Below are positions 32,402-40,608 of a stretch of DNA of 40,681 bases, in pieces. The stretch lies in the IMG/VR virus record IMGVR_UViG_3300020201_000048, positions 1 through 40,681 of that record. One strand, given 5' to 3'. The number at the start of each line of letters is the position of its first letter. Positions within the stretch are counted from its first letter, which is position 1. Under the pieces are notes generated by a model, which was not told the DNA's origin, made no database searches, and saw only the letters and a list, made by a program, of their open reading frames with translations. Origin of the DNA: a virus. The position numbers were made by a program, and so were the translations under genes.

Positions 32402-32457
32402 GTAAGACATCCCCACATGAATACTTTTGTTACATCGACAAGGATCAAACCAACACA

Positions 32458-34194
32458 CTACGCACATCTGAACACTTCCAAATCATGCATGTTTGGCCCC
32501 TTAAAAACAGACACGTCCATCTTCAAATGTTTCATACACCCAGCGGCGTCAATCATAAGCTGTCTCACCGGCGCAATCAAATGCTGATCACGGTGGTCCA
32601 TTTGTAAAACAAGCTCATCGTGGATGGGGATGAGGCATCTTGTCGTCGGGCGTGCATTTTTGTGCAAAAATTTCAGGACATCCTCCATTGCGATGCGTAA
32701 GATATCAGCACACCCCCCTTGGATTCGGTAGTTGGGGTACTTGTACTCAAACCCTTTATCAAAAAAGAATCTTCGACCGATCCAATTGTACCCAAATGGC
32801 GCGGTTTTCGCGTAACGAATCAAGTCATACGAGTACCGCGATATCTTAGGAGAACTCTCATCAATCTCATCGCACACTCGCCTCGCGGTATCTTCAGGTA
32901 AACTCAGCATTTGCGCGATTTTGCGTACGCCCGCCCCATAAAGCTTAGCAAAACGCGCATTTTTTGCTATCCCACGCGGTACTTTTGCTGAATCTGCCAC
33001 CTTTTGATGAAAATCCACGCCATTCATAATGTCATGTACCATTCCCATCTCACCTGCCTCGTCCACTATAAGACGCAGCTCCATCTGCGAGTAATCCATT
33101 GACACAATGTCACACCCTTCGGGGGCGATGAATGCGCGGCGAATTGGATATGCGCAGTCAGGGTCGTTAGAGTCATCAGGCCAATTTTGCACGTTTGGTT
33201 CAGCCGCGCTAAACCTCCCTGAGCCTGCACCTGCTTGCCTGATATTGGGGTAAATTACCCCACCGACATGGAGAGCTAGGAAGTTCTCCCAATACGTTGA
33301 TGCGCGCTTGAGTGCTTCCCGATGATCTAGGATTGCGCCCACAATCGGGTGCGCACGGTGTGCTTTGAGCGAGTCATAGGAGAATGAATCCTTACCCTTT
33401 TCAGTGCGCTCGTACGGTATCTTAAGCGGCGCTAAGATTGGCGTCAAAGTTTTGGCGCTATCCACAAAGGGCACACCTGCCATAGATTCAAAAGCCGTCT
33501 TAGCGCGAAGGGCGCGGGTCTTCTCATACTCTAATGATGCCTCACAATAAGGGACATCAAGACGTAACCCGGCTGACTCCATCACAAATAAATTCTTTGT
33601 CGTTTTCATCTCAAGTGACACAAGGCCACTAATGCGCACGGGCGAGTTATTCTCCCACTCGCGAAACGTGTCGCACTGCTCTTTATAAAGGATGTAAGAT
33701 AACCTAGCGTCTTGCTCAACGTATGGCACGATGAGGTCGTCAGGCGCTGCGTGATACTTGTGGTTATTTGCTTTCACCCACTCAGTCATCAGTACGTGCT
33801 TACTTAAACCTAGCCGCTCAGCGCACGCTTGAAGTGAGTAGCTTCGGTGGTTATTATGGAGCACCCTTGCCATCACTTCTGTGTCCCAGACGTGGCCTTT
33901 TATCTCAACGCCGAATTGTTCTTTAAAAAAAGCCATCTCAAACTTTGCGTTGTGCGCGAGGTAGCGAATCTTTGGATTTGATAGCAGCATCCCCAGCGCG
34001 TAGGCATCAGTGACGGCTTCCGTTAGTTTATAAGAAAAAAAATTCCCATCGATGCACACACCGAGTAGGAATGCTCGGTCACCTCGGCGTGCGTTGAGCC
34101 CGTTCGTTTCAACGTCGATGGCTATCGCGTCTGTTATCTGCGATGCGGCTTCGAGGCGGGCTGTGCGTATGAATTCTTCAGATGTAATTAGCAT
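32458..34194 (-). CDS. DNA polymerase, family A, with 3'-5' exonuclease, 578 aa
   Basis: Replicative polymerase. Seen: exonuclease motif I AIDVETNGL (D27, E29), polymerase motif A VSMDYSQMELRL (D367), motif B RGIAKNARFAKLYGAG (about 407-422) and motif C IPIHDELVLQ (HDE 525-527). The length is short compared with T7 gp5 or host Pol I, with no 5' nuclease domain. It is separated from the upstream gene by a terminator, so it may depend on read-through or on a promoter not identified here. Confidence 0.95.
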   Translation of the reverse strand: MLITSEEFIRTARLEAASQITDAIAIDVETNGLNARRGDRAFLLGVCIDGNFFSYKLTEAVTDAYALGMLLSNPKIRYLAHNAKFEMAFFKEQFGVEIKGHVWDTEVMARVLHNNHRSYSLQACAERLGLSKHVLMTEWVKANNHKYHAAPDDLIVPYVEQDARLSYILYKEQCDTFREWENNSPVRISGLVSLEMKTTKNLFVMESAGLRLDVPYCEASLEYEKTRALRAKTAFESMAGVPFVDSAKTLTPILAPLKIPYERTEKGKDSFSYDSLKAHRAHPIVGAILDHREALKRASTYWENFLALHVGGVIYPNIRQAGAGSGRFSAAEPNVQNWPDDSNDPDCAYPIRRAFIAPEGCDIVSMDYSQMELRLIVDEAGEMGMVHDIMNGVDFHQKVADSAKVPRGIAKNARFAKLYGAGVRKIAQMLSLPEDTARRVCDEIDESSPKISRYSYDLIRYAKTAPFGYNWIGRRFFFDKGFEYKYPNYRIQGGCADILRIAMEDVLKFLHKNARPTTRCLIPIHDELVLQMDHRDQHLIAPVRQLMIDAAGCMKHLKMDVSVFKGPNMHDLEVFRCA

Positions 34195-34202
34195 GATGCC
34201 TT

Positions 34203-34243
34203 AAAAAGAATGGGGAGCAGCCTTGGTTAACCACTCCCCCATT
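34203..34243 (-). terminator. Intrinsic terminator upstream of the DNA polymerase gene
   Basis: On the minus strand AATGGGGGAG (34243-34234) pairs with CTCCCCATT (34217-34209), one bulged G, and the stem is followed by CTTTTT (34208-34203). This lies after the putative ssDNA-binding protein gene and before the polymerase start, so it would lower polymerase expression relative to that gene. Confidence 0.6.
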
Positions 34244-34260
34244 GATATAAAGTTTGGAAA

Positions 34261-35034
34261 CTAAAACTTCATATCAGACGAACCACCAACGACGATAGGA
34301 GCTGCGACCTTTGCAGGTGCCTCTTTGTCCGCGTCGTCATCGACTTTATAGGTCATTGACTGCAACATATCGACCCACTTCGCTGCGACTTCCTGATGCT
34401 CAGACGTGAGTGGAGTACCTTTGCCTAGCTCAAAAATGCCGTACGTATTGGTCTCTTGTTTTTTCTTAGAAACTTTAAGCTCTAAAGATTGTGAGTATGG
34501 GAGTCTTCCAAGCGCTGCCATCTTAAATAGGTGTGTGGCGAGTTGCTTACCTGCTTGCATGGACGTGCGCTTAAAGCTCACCACGCATGGGAAAGCCTCA
34601 CCTTTTTTCACGTCATTCAACAAAAGCACATGAAAATTCATACAAAGATCGCGGCGAATCGTAATCCCCTCTTCAACGCCATCCCAGGGTAGGTTAACGT
34701 TGGCAGGCGTCACAGCTTCTTGGCGCATAAATTCAGGCTGTCCACCTGACATGTCATAGATGCGCCAGGTTTTCACAAGCTTAAGTGGGATGATTTCGAC
34801 TGGCGTATTTAAGCCACCGATGACTTCGAGAGTCTGCGAATTAATCACGTCGCACAACTTCGCTGCCCCGTCGCCTACAGACTCACTCGTATTTTGCATG
34901 AGTAGGAGCTTTGGAATGATCAGGTCAGAGCTTGTGATTCCTGAATCAGTCATTGCGTGTGACACTGAGACTGCGTTTGTTGGTTCTTTCATTGCTACTT
35001 GTGTTTCCATTTTTTCTTCTTTCTTTTGTTTCAT
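34261..35034 (-). CDS. Putative ssDNA-binding-type replication protein, 257 aa
   Basis: Seen: a long disordered N-terminus (1-35), then DLIIPKLLLMQNTSESVGDGAAKLCDVINSQTLEV, a beta-rich centre, and CVVSFKRTSMQAGKQLATHLF around 160-180; the C-terminus is acidic and ends SDMKF. This 'iPkl.lmQ~~S..v..g.a~~Gdi.ns....' layout belongs to a phage family found in replication clusters and often suspected to be a single-strand DNA-binding protein, without proof known to me. Gene order (helicase, this pair, polymerase) supports a replication role. Confidence 0.55.
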   Translation of the reverse strand: MKQKKEEKMETQVAMKEPTNAVSVSHAMTDSGITSSDLIIPKLLLMQNTSESVGDGAAKLCDVINSQTLEVIGGLNTPVEIIPLKLVKTWRIYDMSGGQPEFMRQEAVTPANVNLPWDGVEEGITIRRDLCMNFHVLLLNDVKKGEAFPCVVSFKRTSMQAGKQLATHLFKMAALGRLPYSQSLELKVSKKKQETNTYGIFELGKGTPLTSEHQEVAAKWVDMLQSMTYKVDDDADKEAPAKVAAPIVVGGSSDMKF

Positions 35035-35067
35035 TTTTTCTTGTTCCTTTTTCTGTAGTTTCTAGCA

Positions 35068-35225
35068 TTAATGACAAACTACATCCCCTTTTTTCAAACT
35101 ACCTCTAAAGAGTCTGTATGCCAATCTGTGTGCGTGCACAAGCGCGCGTTCACACGGAGCTGTCCGTAGCCAGTGGTGTCCACCGACCTCTTCCACAGCA
35201 CGCAAGGCGTCTTTACATCAGGCAC
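35068..35225 (-). pseudogene. Decayed HNH homing endonuclease remnant
   Basis: On the minus strand GTG 35225 opens a frame reading ...CVLWKRSVDTTGYGQLRVNARL, the N-terminal signature of HNH_3-type phage endonucleases (CW.W.g....GYG...v.gr). One base then appears missing after the codon for Arg in NAR: the next frame continues VHAHRLAYRLFRGSLKKGDVVCH and hits TAA at 35070-35068. The family pattern is 'AHR.aYe...G.ip.g.vv.H.Cdn', so the match continues across the frame break. The protein ends at the first His of the active site. A truncated, frameshifted, inactive copy is the simplest reading. Confidence 0.7.
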
Positions 35226-35643
35226 GACTAAACCGTAACTGAGGCGTCAAGCTAACCTCTGTCAGTCCTGGGATACTAAAATCCGCGTCCCCTCGCTCTT
35301 TTGCGGCTTCAAGCTCAGATTTGTACAAGCTATTCAACGTCTGACTGTTCACACTGATCATACTGTCAAATAACCCACGCTCACGTAGATATGCATAAAA
35401 CATCTCCTTATGCTCAGGTAGCTTTGGAGTACGCACAGATGTACGATACGCCAAAACTACCTTGCCGCTTGGTGATGTAAAATTAGGTAACCCAGCCTCT
35501 ACAAGCATTTCCATGACGATATTTTCCACTTTCTCCAATTCTTCACTTATTTCCTTTTTGATACGGGATGCGTTGGCCTCATCTTCTCTTAGTTTCGCTA
35601 GTTTATTTATTTCCTGATTCAATGATTCAATCGTAATACTCAT
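35218..35643 (-). CDS. Hypothetical replication-cluster protein with N-terminal coiled coil, 141 aa
   Basis: Seen: a heptad-like helical N-terminus (about 5-48, LNQEINKLAKLREDEANASRIKKEISEELEKVENIV), then a compact domain with FTSPSGKVVLAYRTSVRTPK and a C-terminal MISVNSQTLNSLYKSELEAA...FSIPGLTEV. This arrangement recurs in phage replication modules beside the putative ssDNA-binding gene, function unknown. It is the first gene after the promoter at 35680-35709 and probably heads a unit with the gene at 34261. The HNH remnant overlaps its last codons. Confidence 0.7.
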   Translation of the reverse strand: MSITIESLNQEINKLAKLREDEANASRIKKEISEELEKVENIVMEMLVEAGLPNFTSPSGKVVLAYRTSVRTPKLPEHKEMFYAYLRERGLFDSMISVNSQTLNSLYKSELEAAKERGDADFSIPGLTEVSLTPQLRFSRA

Positions 35644-35675
35644 GTCTTGACTCCTTAGTTTCTTATTTCTAACGT

Positions 35676-35709
35676 AACTATCATACTACGGATAGTTATA
35701 CGGAGTCAA
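35676..35709 (-). promoter_or_regulatory. Promoter with overlapping palindromic operator
   Basis: On the minus strand TTGACT (35709-35704), an 18-base spacer and TATGAT (35685-35680) make a good sigma70-type promoter for the gene at 35643. AACTATC (35676-35682) and GATAGTT (35691-35697) form a perfect seven-base dyad that covers the -10 element, so a bound protein would block initiation. Confidence 0.6.
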
Positions 35710-37121
35710 GCCCTTTTCGCCCACCCCAAGACAGCGTCCGCCACGTTCTGCTTATTGAGCAGCGCTTGGGCTATGACTTCATCGAGGGTGTCTTCAGCAA
35801 CGAGATGGAAATGTGAGATTTTTTCGTGCATCTCTGACCCGCCTCTAAAGTTTCTTCCTTCGGATTGCAGGTGATCCTCAAGACTATATCCCCGTGTGTA
35901 GTAAATTGAGTAACGGCTTTCCGTAAGACTAACTCCGACGCCCCCACATCGAGGATTCGCGATAATAACCTGTGCAGCTCCGCGACAGAACGACTCGATG
36001 GACTCTTGCTTTTGTCCGGCACTTTGCTCTCCTGTTAAAAACACATACTTAAGCTTAAGCCTCTCACACACCTTAGCTATCGCGGCATACGTTGGCTGAA
36101 AAACAGACCAAATAATAGTCTTCTCACCATTTATTGTCTCAAGCAACTCCTCTAGCGCATCAAGGCGAGGATTCTCCTTACACCACACAGGCAAAGATGG
36201 CAGCTCTTCTGGGACTAAAAATCCTGCTATAATCTGTTGAAGCCTTAGCGTTTTTACCATCGCGAACTCAGCGGCCACAACAGTGCCTTCTAGCTCTGCG
36301 ACAAACTGCTCAGCCATGCTGTCATACGTCTTACGCTGCTGGGCTGAGAGCTGCACGGGCACCGTTACGCGCACAAGAGGTGGTAGGTCTAGACACTCTG
36401 ACTTCTTTGCCTGCACTGACGCGCGCCCTATAATGTCGCCGAGGTTTTTTGCTGCATTCGGTAATGGATGCCAGTCAGGGAAATGAATGTGGCGTGGCAT
36501 GTATGCATTTTTGTCATAGAAATACCTACGCTTAAACTCAAAGAAGTTACTCCCAAATATACTGTGATCAAGCGCCTTAAACTGCCCAAATATGTCGAGC
36601 ATGCTGTTTAATATCGGTGTACCTGTGAGTAAAAACCGACGCCGTGCCGCATACGCTAACGGGTAAATTGCCTTCGCACGCACTGATGTAGAATCTTTTA
36701 GACGCTGAGACTCATCACACACAAGGATGTCAGGTGACCATTTAAGTAACAGCGCATAGAGCGCTTTATTTTGGATCGCTTCATAGTTCGTAACAACAAT
36801 CGCTGGCTTTTTAGAATCAATAATAGCCTGCAGCGCGACTGTGCGCTTAACCCCCGTGCCTGTGAGCACATGGATATGCTTTTCATCAATCTTAGAAAAC
36901 TTCGCAAACTCTTTTTTCCACTGCGGGCACACAGATAGCGGCGCAAATATCAGCGTGTTTTGAATACTTTGATGCTTTGTGTATTCTTCACGCAAAATAT
37001 AAATAGTCGTCGCGGTTTTCCCAACTCCCACATCGTAAAAAAGAGCTAAGTTTGTCTTACTTCGAGCTGCAATCACACCGGCTTGCTGATGCTTCCACAG
37101 CTGATCAAACGTGACAGACAT
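35706..37121 (-). CDS. SNF2-family DNA helicase/translocase, 471 aa
   Basis: Superfamily 2 ATPase acting on duplex DNA in replication or recombination. Seen: Walker A DVGVGKTA (30-37), IFAPLSVCPQWKKEF (motif Ia region), DEAH-box equivalent DESQ (136-139), motif III LLTGTP (164-169). The C-terminal helicase half has IWSVFQPTY, FLTGEQS, VIIANPRCGGVGVSL (motif V) and SEGRNFRGGS (motif VI). It starts at TAATG overlapping the upstream wHTH-like gene and fully encodes both RecA-like domains. Confidence 0.93.
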   Translation of the reverse strand: MSVTFDQLWKHQQAGVIAARSKTNLALFYDVGVGKTATTIYILREEYTKHQSIQNTLIFAPLSVCPQWKKEFAKFSKIDEKHIHVLTGTGVKRTVALQAIIDSKKPAIVVTNYEAIQNKALYALLLKWSPDILVCDESQRLKDSTSVRAKAIYPLAYAARRRFLLTGTPILNSMLDIFGQFKALDHSIFGSNFFEFKRRYFYDKNAYMPRHIHFPDWHPLPNAAKNLGDIIGRASVQAKKSECLDLPPLVRVTVPVQLSAQQRKTYDSMAEQFVAELEGTVVAAEFAMVKTLRLQQIIAGFLVPEELPSLPVWCKENPRLDALEELLETINGEKTIIWSVFQPTYAAIAKVCERLKLKYVFLTGEQSAGQKQESIESFCRGAAQVIIANPRCGGVGVSLTESRYSIYYTRGYSLEDHLQSEGRNFRGGSEMHEKISHFHLVAEDTLDEVIAQALLNKQNVADAVLGWAKRA

Positions 37122-37414
37122 TACTCGAGCACAATCCCAAGCACAGCTCGTGCAGGCCCAACACCATAGCGACCACGGTGGAGTAATTTTCTTTTGTACT
37201 TCGATGGCAGCCCACGCGCAAAACTGTTGATTGAAATCTGACTAGGGCCAAGATGATTCACGCGCCGCCATCCACGGTAAGCCGCGAGGATATCGCAGAT
37301 GTACGCATGCCCATCTTTTTTCTCTCTCGTTCGTTCCATTATAAACATTGTTATACTGTCCCTTTCGTTCCAAAACTTTTTACGTGTTGCGTGGTCTTTG
37401 CTAAATTCGGTCAT
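37121..37414 (-). CDS. Stand-alone winged-helix-like protein (primase C-terminal type), 97 aa
   Basis: Seen: ITMFIMERTREKKDGHAYICDILAAYRGWRRVNHLGPSQISINSFARGLPSKYK, then a C-terminal GPARAVLGIVLE. The pattern 'f..e........~i~..Y..W......~s...F.r.L......k.....~..a..GI.L' is that of the winged-helix domain at the end of D5/P4-type primase-helicases. Such a domain is also present in the neighbouring primase, so this may be a detached second copy that binds origin DNA. It overlaps the primase gene by 14 bases, with AAGGAG nine bases before ATG. Confidence 0.5.
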   Translation of the reverse strand: MTEFSKDHATRKKFWNERDSITMFIMERTREKKDGHAYICDILAAYRGWRRVNHLGPSQISINSFARGLPSKYKRKLLHRGRYGVGPARAVLGIVLE

Positions 37415-39818
37415 GACTTGCTACTCCTTCTTGATTGGAAAACTTTGCAAACTTATACGCGCGAGTGCGGTGCCCGTGATGCGTTGTTGAAAAACTCCCA
37501 TCGGCTCTTGTAAAAATAAAATTCGTGAGCACCCTACCAAAACTATAAATGTTCACTGTATGCTTAATCCCACTGACTTCAGACCATTGCTTAAACTTGA
37601 CGTAACAATCCGAAATATGCACAATATCATTTGGCGATGTTGTAACTTCTATTTCTTCCTTCGCCCAATCCATAATGGGGTTACCAGCTGTCAAAAACGC
37701 AGTCTGCGCTTTTAAATGTTCTTGTGAGTCACGCGCGACAAAAAACTTCCCGTCATTATCGTTAATCTTCGTTTGTATCCTGCGCACAAGCATGGATAAT
37801 ATCGCGGGCACTTCGGACTTGAGCCTATCTTCCACACTCGGATCTTTTTTCGTGATCATATGATCAAACGGTATGACAACAAGTCTGCGTTTAATCGACT
37901 CACCACCTTCATGAAACTTCGGCACACGATTGGCCGAAAATATCAGCTTTGCCTGATTATGAAACTTGTATCCTTGCTGATTTTTTCTCTCAGCACTCAT
38001 CTTGCCACCGGCTGACATGTTTTTAAGCGTATTTAACTGCTCTGAATCAAGGTCACTGCCAGATGCCTCTTCACAGAGATTGACAAGCTTGCCTTCTAAG
38101 TTTGCGGGCTGAAATCTATTCCTAGTTAACTGGTCTATGTTAATTGCCGAGTAATTTAGCTCTCCAACCATCGCGCCAATCACGTTAAGAAGCGTCGATT
38201 TACCGTTAGCCCCTTCGCCAACAAAATATGTAAACAGATGGTCATCAAAGCTTGGCCATAAGCAGTACGCCATGATGTCAAGTAAGCTTTCGATGAACTC
38301 AACTCGACTCATCGTCACTTGGTCTAGCCAATCAAGGAAAAACTCACTCGTAAGATTTGCCGTGTAGTCATACGGCAACACATATTGAAACCCAACAGTC
38401 GGCGTATGCGGCAAAAATTGCCCAGTCACAATATCAAGCATCCCGTTTCTACAGTTAAGCTTGCCCTTTATAGATTCATTGAAAAGATGCTCTTCTGCTT
38501 TTTGCCCAATGGACCCTGTCACCTTGATGCGAGCTAAAAACTCATTCCTGTGCATCTCTCGCACGTCATCGTTAGGCACAACTGTCTGATCAACCCACGC
38601 TTTCACGCGAAGAGGCTCCACTGGCACATAGTGCGTGCGATCAAACACAAGCATGCGCTCACCCATGCCGGTGATGTATGAGTTCTTTCGTATATAGAGC
38701 TTCTCTATGTCAGAATAATTAGGGTGCGTGCGCTTACCTTTTTTGTCATACACCCAGTACCCGTTAGCGTCAGAGCCAATATGCTCAGGTCCCTTGAGTG
38801 CAAGCGGTGTTGGTATCTTTGCAAAGTGCGGGCAATCACTGCACCCACCCCAGCGTGTGTTGATCGTCTCGCAGGTGCGCGAGCCATAACGCTTACTTTG
38901 TGCCCACTTATCTTCAAACACAGCCCCGGCAAGGCTTGCCGAGGCACTTGCCCCATCAAACACGCGCCTGCCTAACGACTGTGGATCGTACTCCACTTCG
39001 CCAACTTTAACCTTCGATGCTGGCTGCACCGTTGAGAGCAGCGAGAATAGATCAAACGCATGCGGCTCATGCACCTCGTTTGGGTGATTCACTGCCCACT
39101 GCATGAACTGGCAGCCAGTAAACATCGCCTCAAAGTCAGGATGCGGGTAGTGACGTCGTATATCCTCGGGACTTACATTCTCCTCGCCTGCCTCTTTAAG
39201 CCCTGAGATCTTAAATAAGTCGATCTCCAAGACAGCCGTCGCTAACTGTATAAGCTCACAAGGTGAGTCAGGTTTATTACTCTTCTTATTTATGGTGCTT
39301 GGTAGCCTAAGCACACGGGCTGGCTCAAATATCGATGTGTCCACTTTATCGACAGTCAGCCCTGACTCACGAATGAGCGTGTTTAATTTGAAACAAACTT
39401 CGCCGTATGCTAATTTATTTTTCTTAAAATACCCCACATCTCGTATAGGTGTCTTAAGATTTACAAGCAGGTGTACGCCGTTGCCACTATTGACCACAGT
39501 GATTGACTGGCTTGCAATATCAAGGATAGATGCCAGATGCGCTGCGTACTCAAGCGCGCGCGTTTGGTCTGTTGTGTCCAAATCCCACGCAAGCACTGTT
39601 TGATGCGAAAACGTAGCGTAAGTACGTTGCGGCGTGGGGGATGTATCAGCGCCACTATGATGAGCTAACGTGTAGAATAAATTGTAATGCTCATCTACGG
39701 GTAGCTTTGCTAACGTGTCCGCCAGATGCGTAAATACGCTAGTAATATTATGTAGATGAATTGGTTGATTGGGTAGCGGTAGGACAAACCCACCACGCTG
39801 AGCGATGATCTGAATCAT
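37401..39818 (-). CDS. Primase-helicase: AEP primase + zinc motif + SF3 helicase, 805 aa
   Basis: Makes primers and unwinds DNA at the fork. Seen: an archaeo-eukaryotic primase-like N-terminus with LAWDLDTTD (about 77-85), VNSGNGVHLLV and VDTSIFEPARVLRLPSTIN. A cysteine cluster (CETINTRWGGCSDCPHF) follows, then an SF3 helicase with Walker A GEGANGKST (about 534), acidic Walker B NLCEE (about 581) and sensor IFSANRVP (about 626). The C-terminal winged-helix domain (ISDCYVKFKQW...) follows. ATG 39818 is chosen because it overlaps the upstream stop as ATGA; the frame also opens at TTG 39824. This P4/D5-type architecture differs from T7 gp4. Confidence 0.92.
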   Translation of the reverse strand: MIQIIAQRGGFVLPLPNQPIHLHNITSVFTHLADTLAKLPVDEHYNLFYTLAHHSGADTSPTPQRTYATFSHQTVLAWDLDTTDQTRALEYAAHLASILDIASQSITVVNSGNGVHLLVNLKTPIRDVGYFKKNKLAYGEVCFKLNTLIRESGLTVDKVDTSIFEPARVLRLPSTINKKSNKPDSPCELIQLATAVLEIDLFKISGLKEAGEENVSPEDIRRHYPHPDFEAMFTGCQFMQWAVNHPNEVHEPHAFDLFSLLSTVQPASKVKVGEVEYDPQSLGRRVFDGASASASLAGAVFEDKWAQSKRYGSRTCETINTRWGGCSDCPHFAKIPTPLALKGPEHIGSDANGYWVYDKKGKRTHPNYSDIEKLYIRKNSYITGMGERMLVFDRTHYVPVEPLRVKAWVDQTVVPNDDVREMHRNEFLARIKVTGSIGQKAEEHLFNESIKGKLNCRNGMLDIVTGQFLPHTPTVGFQYVLPYDYTANLTSEFFLDWLDQVTMSRVEFIESLLDIMAYCLWPSFDDHLFTYFVGEGANGKSTLLNVIGAMVGELNYSAINIDQLTRNRFQPANLEGKLVNLCEEASGSDLDSEQLNTLKNMSAGGKMSAERKNQQGYKFHNQAKLIFSANRVPKFHEGGESIKRRLVVIPFDHMITKKDPSVEDRLKSEVPAILSMLVRRIQTKINDNDGKFFVARDSQEHLKAQTAFLTAGNPIMDWAKEEIEVTTSPNDIVHISDCYVKFKQWSEVSGIKHTVNIYSFGRVLTNFIFTRADGSFSTTHHGHRTRAYKFAKFSNQEGVASHDRI

Positions 39819-40009
39819 AGGCAAGCGTCCATCTTCGAATCAAACAACGTCAGGGGGGGTACGTCAGGTGTGTACTTCCCACGACGTAGGCAACCAGCAA
39901 GCGCCCACGCAAAATCCGCCCCGTTAAATATAAACTCCATCGCCCCGAAATAATCCTTTGCAAATACCCGCGCCTCTTCTAACTCTTTAGTTAGATCGTA
40001 TGTACTCAT
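39815..40009 (-). CDS. Small hypothetical protein before the primase, 64 aa
   Basis: ATG 40009 (MSTYDLTKELEEAR...) has AGGGG nine bases upstream; an earlier in-frame ATG at 40030 is less well placed. It is an amphipathic helical protein with an aromatic stretch (YFGAMEFIFNGADFAWALAGCLRRG) and a disordered tail. No family recognised. Its stop overlaps the primase ATG, so it is translationally coupled to primase. Confidence 0.65.
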   Translation of the reverse strand: MSTYDLTKELEEARVFAKDYFGAMEFIFNGADFAWALAGCLRRGKYTPDVPPLTLFDSKMDACL

Positions 40010-40051
40010 TGATGCCATCCCCTGCCCCATTGCGAAATTGTTGGATGACCA

Positions 40052-40080
40052 ACGTAACGGTACGGTGTGGAAGTGGTCAA
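40052..40080 (-). promoter_or_regulatory. Weak promoter candidate before the primase operon
   Basis: On the minus strand TTGACC (40080-40075), a 17-base spacer and TTACGT (40057-40052). The -35 context GGCTTGAC is the same as in the promoter at 35704-35709. The -10 element is poor, so this is tentative. Confidence 0.3.
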
Positions 40081-40137
40081 GCCAAACCTCACGACAATAC
40101 GCGCTGTAAACATCATTAGACTATGAGTAACATACAC

Positions 40138-40326
40138 CTAATGGACAGCTGTAGACCTCGCAAGAATGGCCTCCATAGCCTGATTACAACAATCCTCGCA
40201 TATCTCCTTACCCTCGGCGAAAATAATCATCGTGTGTGTATCCATGCAATCATCAGGATATGCGCAGTCACAATAGCCTGCCTCGCAAGCGTTACACCAA
40301 AATATTGATGGTGTTGGTGGGATCAT
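40138..40326 (-). CDS. Small cysteine-rich protein, probable zinc binder, 62 aa
   Basis: Seen: eight Cys in 62 residues (C11, C14, C19, C21, C27, C43, C46, C47), including WCNACEAGYCDC and ICEDCC, which suit one or two zinc sites. AAGGTG lies four bases before ATG 40326. No family recognised. It is the first ordinary gene after the glycine-repeat array in the minus-strand direction. Confidence 0.65.
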   Translation of the reverse strand: MIPPTPSIFWCNACEAGYCDCAYPDDCMDTHTMIIFAEGKEICEDCCNQAMEAILARSTAVH

Positions 40327-40368
40327 CTGTCACCTTCCCATGCATATTCAGCTGCCATCATGTGCCGC

Positions 40369-40608
40369 TCATTGTAAAACTCCGCCACCGCCACAGCCGC
40401 CACCGCCACAGCCGCCGCCGCCTCCGAATCCGCTACCGTCTCCGCTACCGTCTCCGCTACCGTGTCCGTCTCCGTATCCGTATCCGTATCCGTATCCGTA
40501 TCCTCGCCCGCCTCCGAATCCGCTACCGCCACCGCCACCGCTACCGCCACCGCCACCGCCACCGTCTATTACGCCACCGTCTCCGCCACCGTCCATTACG
40601 CCAGTCAT
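40369..40608 (-). CDS. Glycine-repeat (Gly-X) protein, complete copy, 79 aa
   Basis: Starts MTGVMDGGGDGG and ends GGGGVLQ. The middle is Gly alternating with Ser, Tyr, Asp, Arg, Phe, His or Cys, with GYGYGYGYGYGDG as the longest regular run. ATG 40608 overlaps the stop of the preceding copy as ATGA, with GGAG seven bases upstream inside that copy's last codons. The same GGAGTTTTACAATGA sequence at its own end could restart translation, but the following frame (Met-Ser-Gly-Thr) stops at once, so the array ends here. The two Cys in the last 15 residues are not found in the copy at 1-330. Confidence 0.6.
   Translation of the reverse strand: MTGVMDGGGDGGVIDGGGGGGGSGGGGGSGFGGGRGYGYGYGYGYGDGHGSGDGSGDGSGFGGGGGCGGGGCGGGGVLQ

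Noticed and set aside
32191-32448. Long form of the lipoprotein ORF starting at 32448
   Set aside because: The extension is Arg-rich without a ribosome site, whereas ATG 32190 has AAAAGGA and begins a complete lipoprotein signal.
35054-35102. Three AAACTAC boxes as operator sites shared with the 1857-2025 repeats
   Set aside because: They lie within or beside the decayed HNH reading frame, where GTAGTTT encodes part of the recognisable protein, so the similarity is better explained by coding remnants and chance.
40323-40562. Alternative frame through the repeat (Ala-Val then Asp-Thr repeats, ending NERHMMAAEYAWEGDR) as a coding gene
   Set aside because: The frame opens only at an internal GTG just after in-frame TAA and TAG, without a ribosome site. 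The Gly-X frame has repeated ATG starts with GGAG and stop/start coupling. The ordinary-looking C-terminal stretch and its ATGA overlap with the gene at 40326 keep some doubt.
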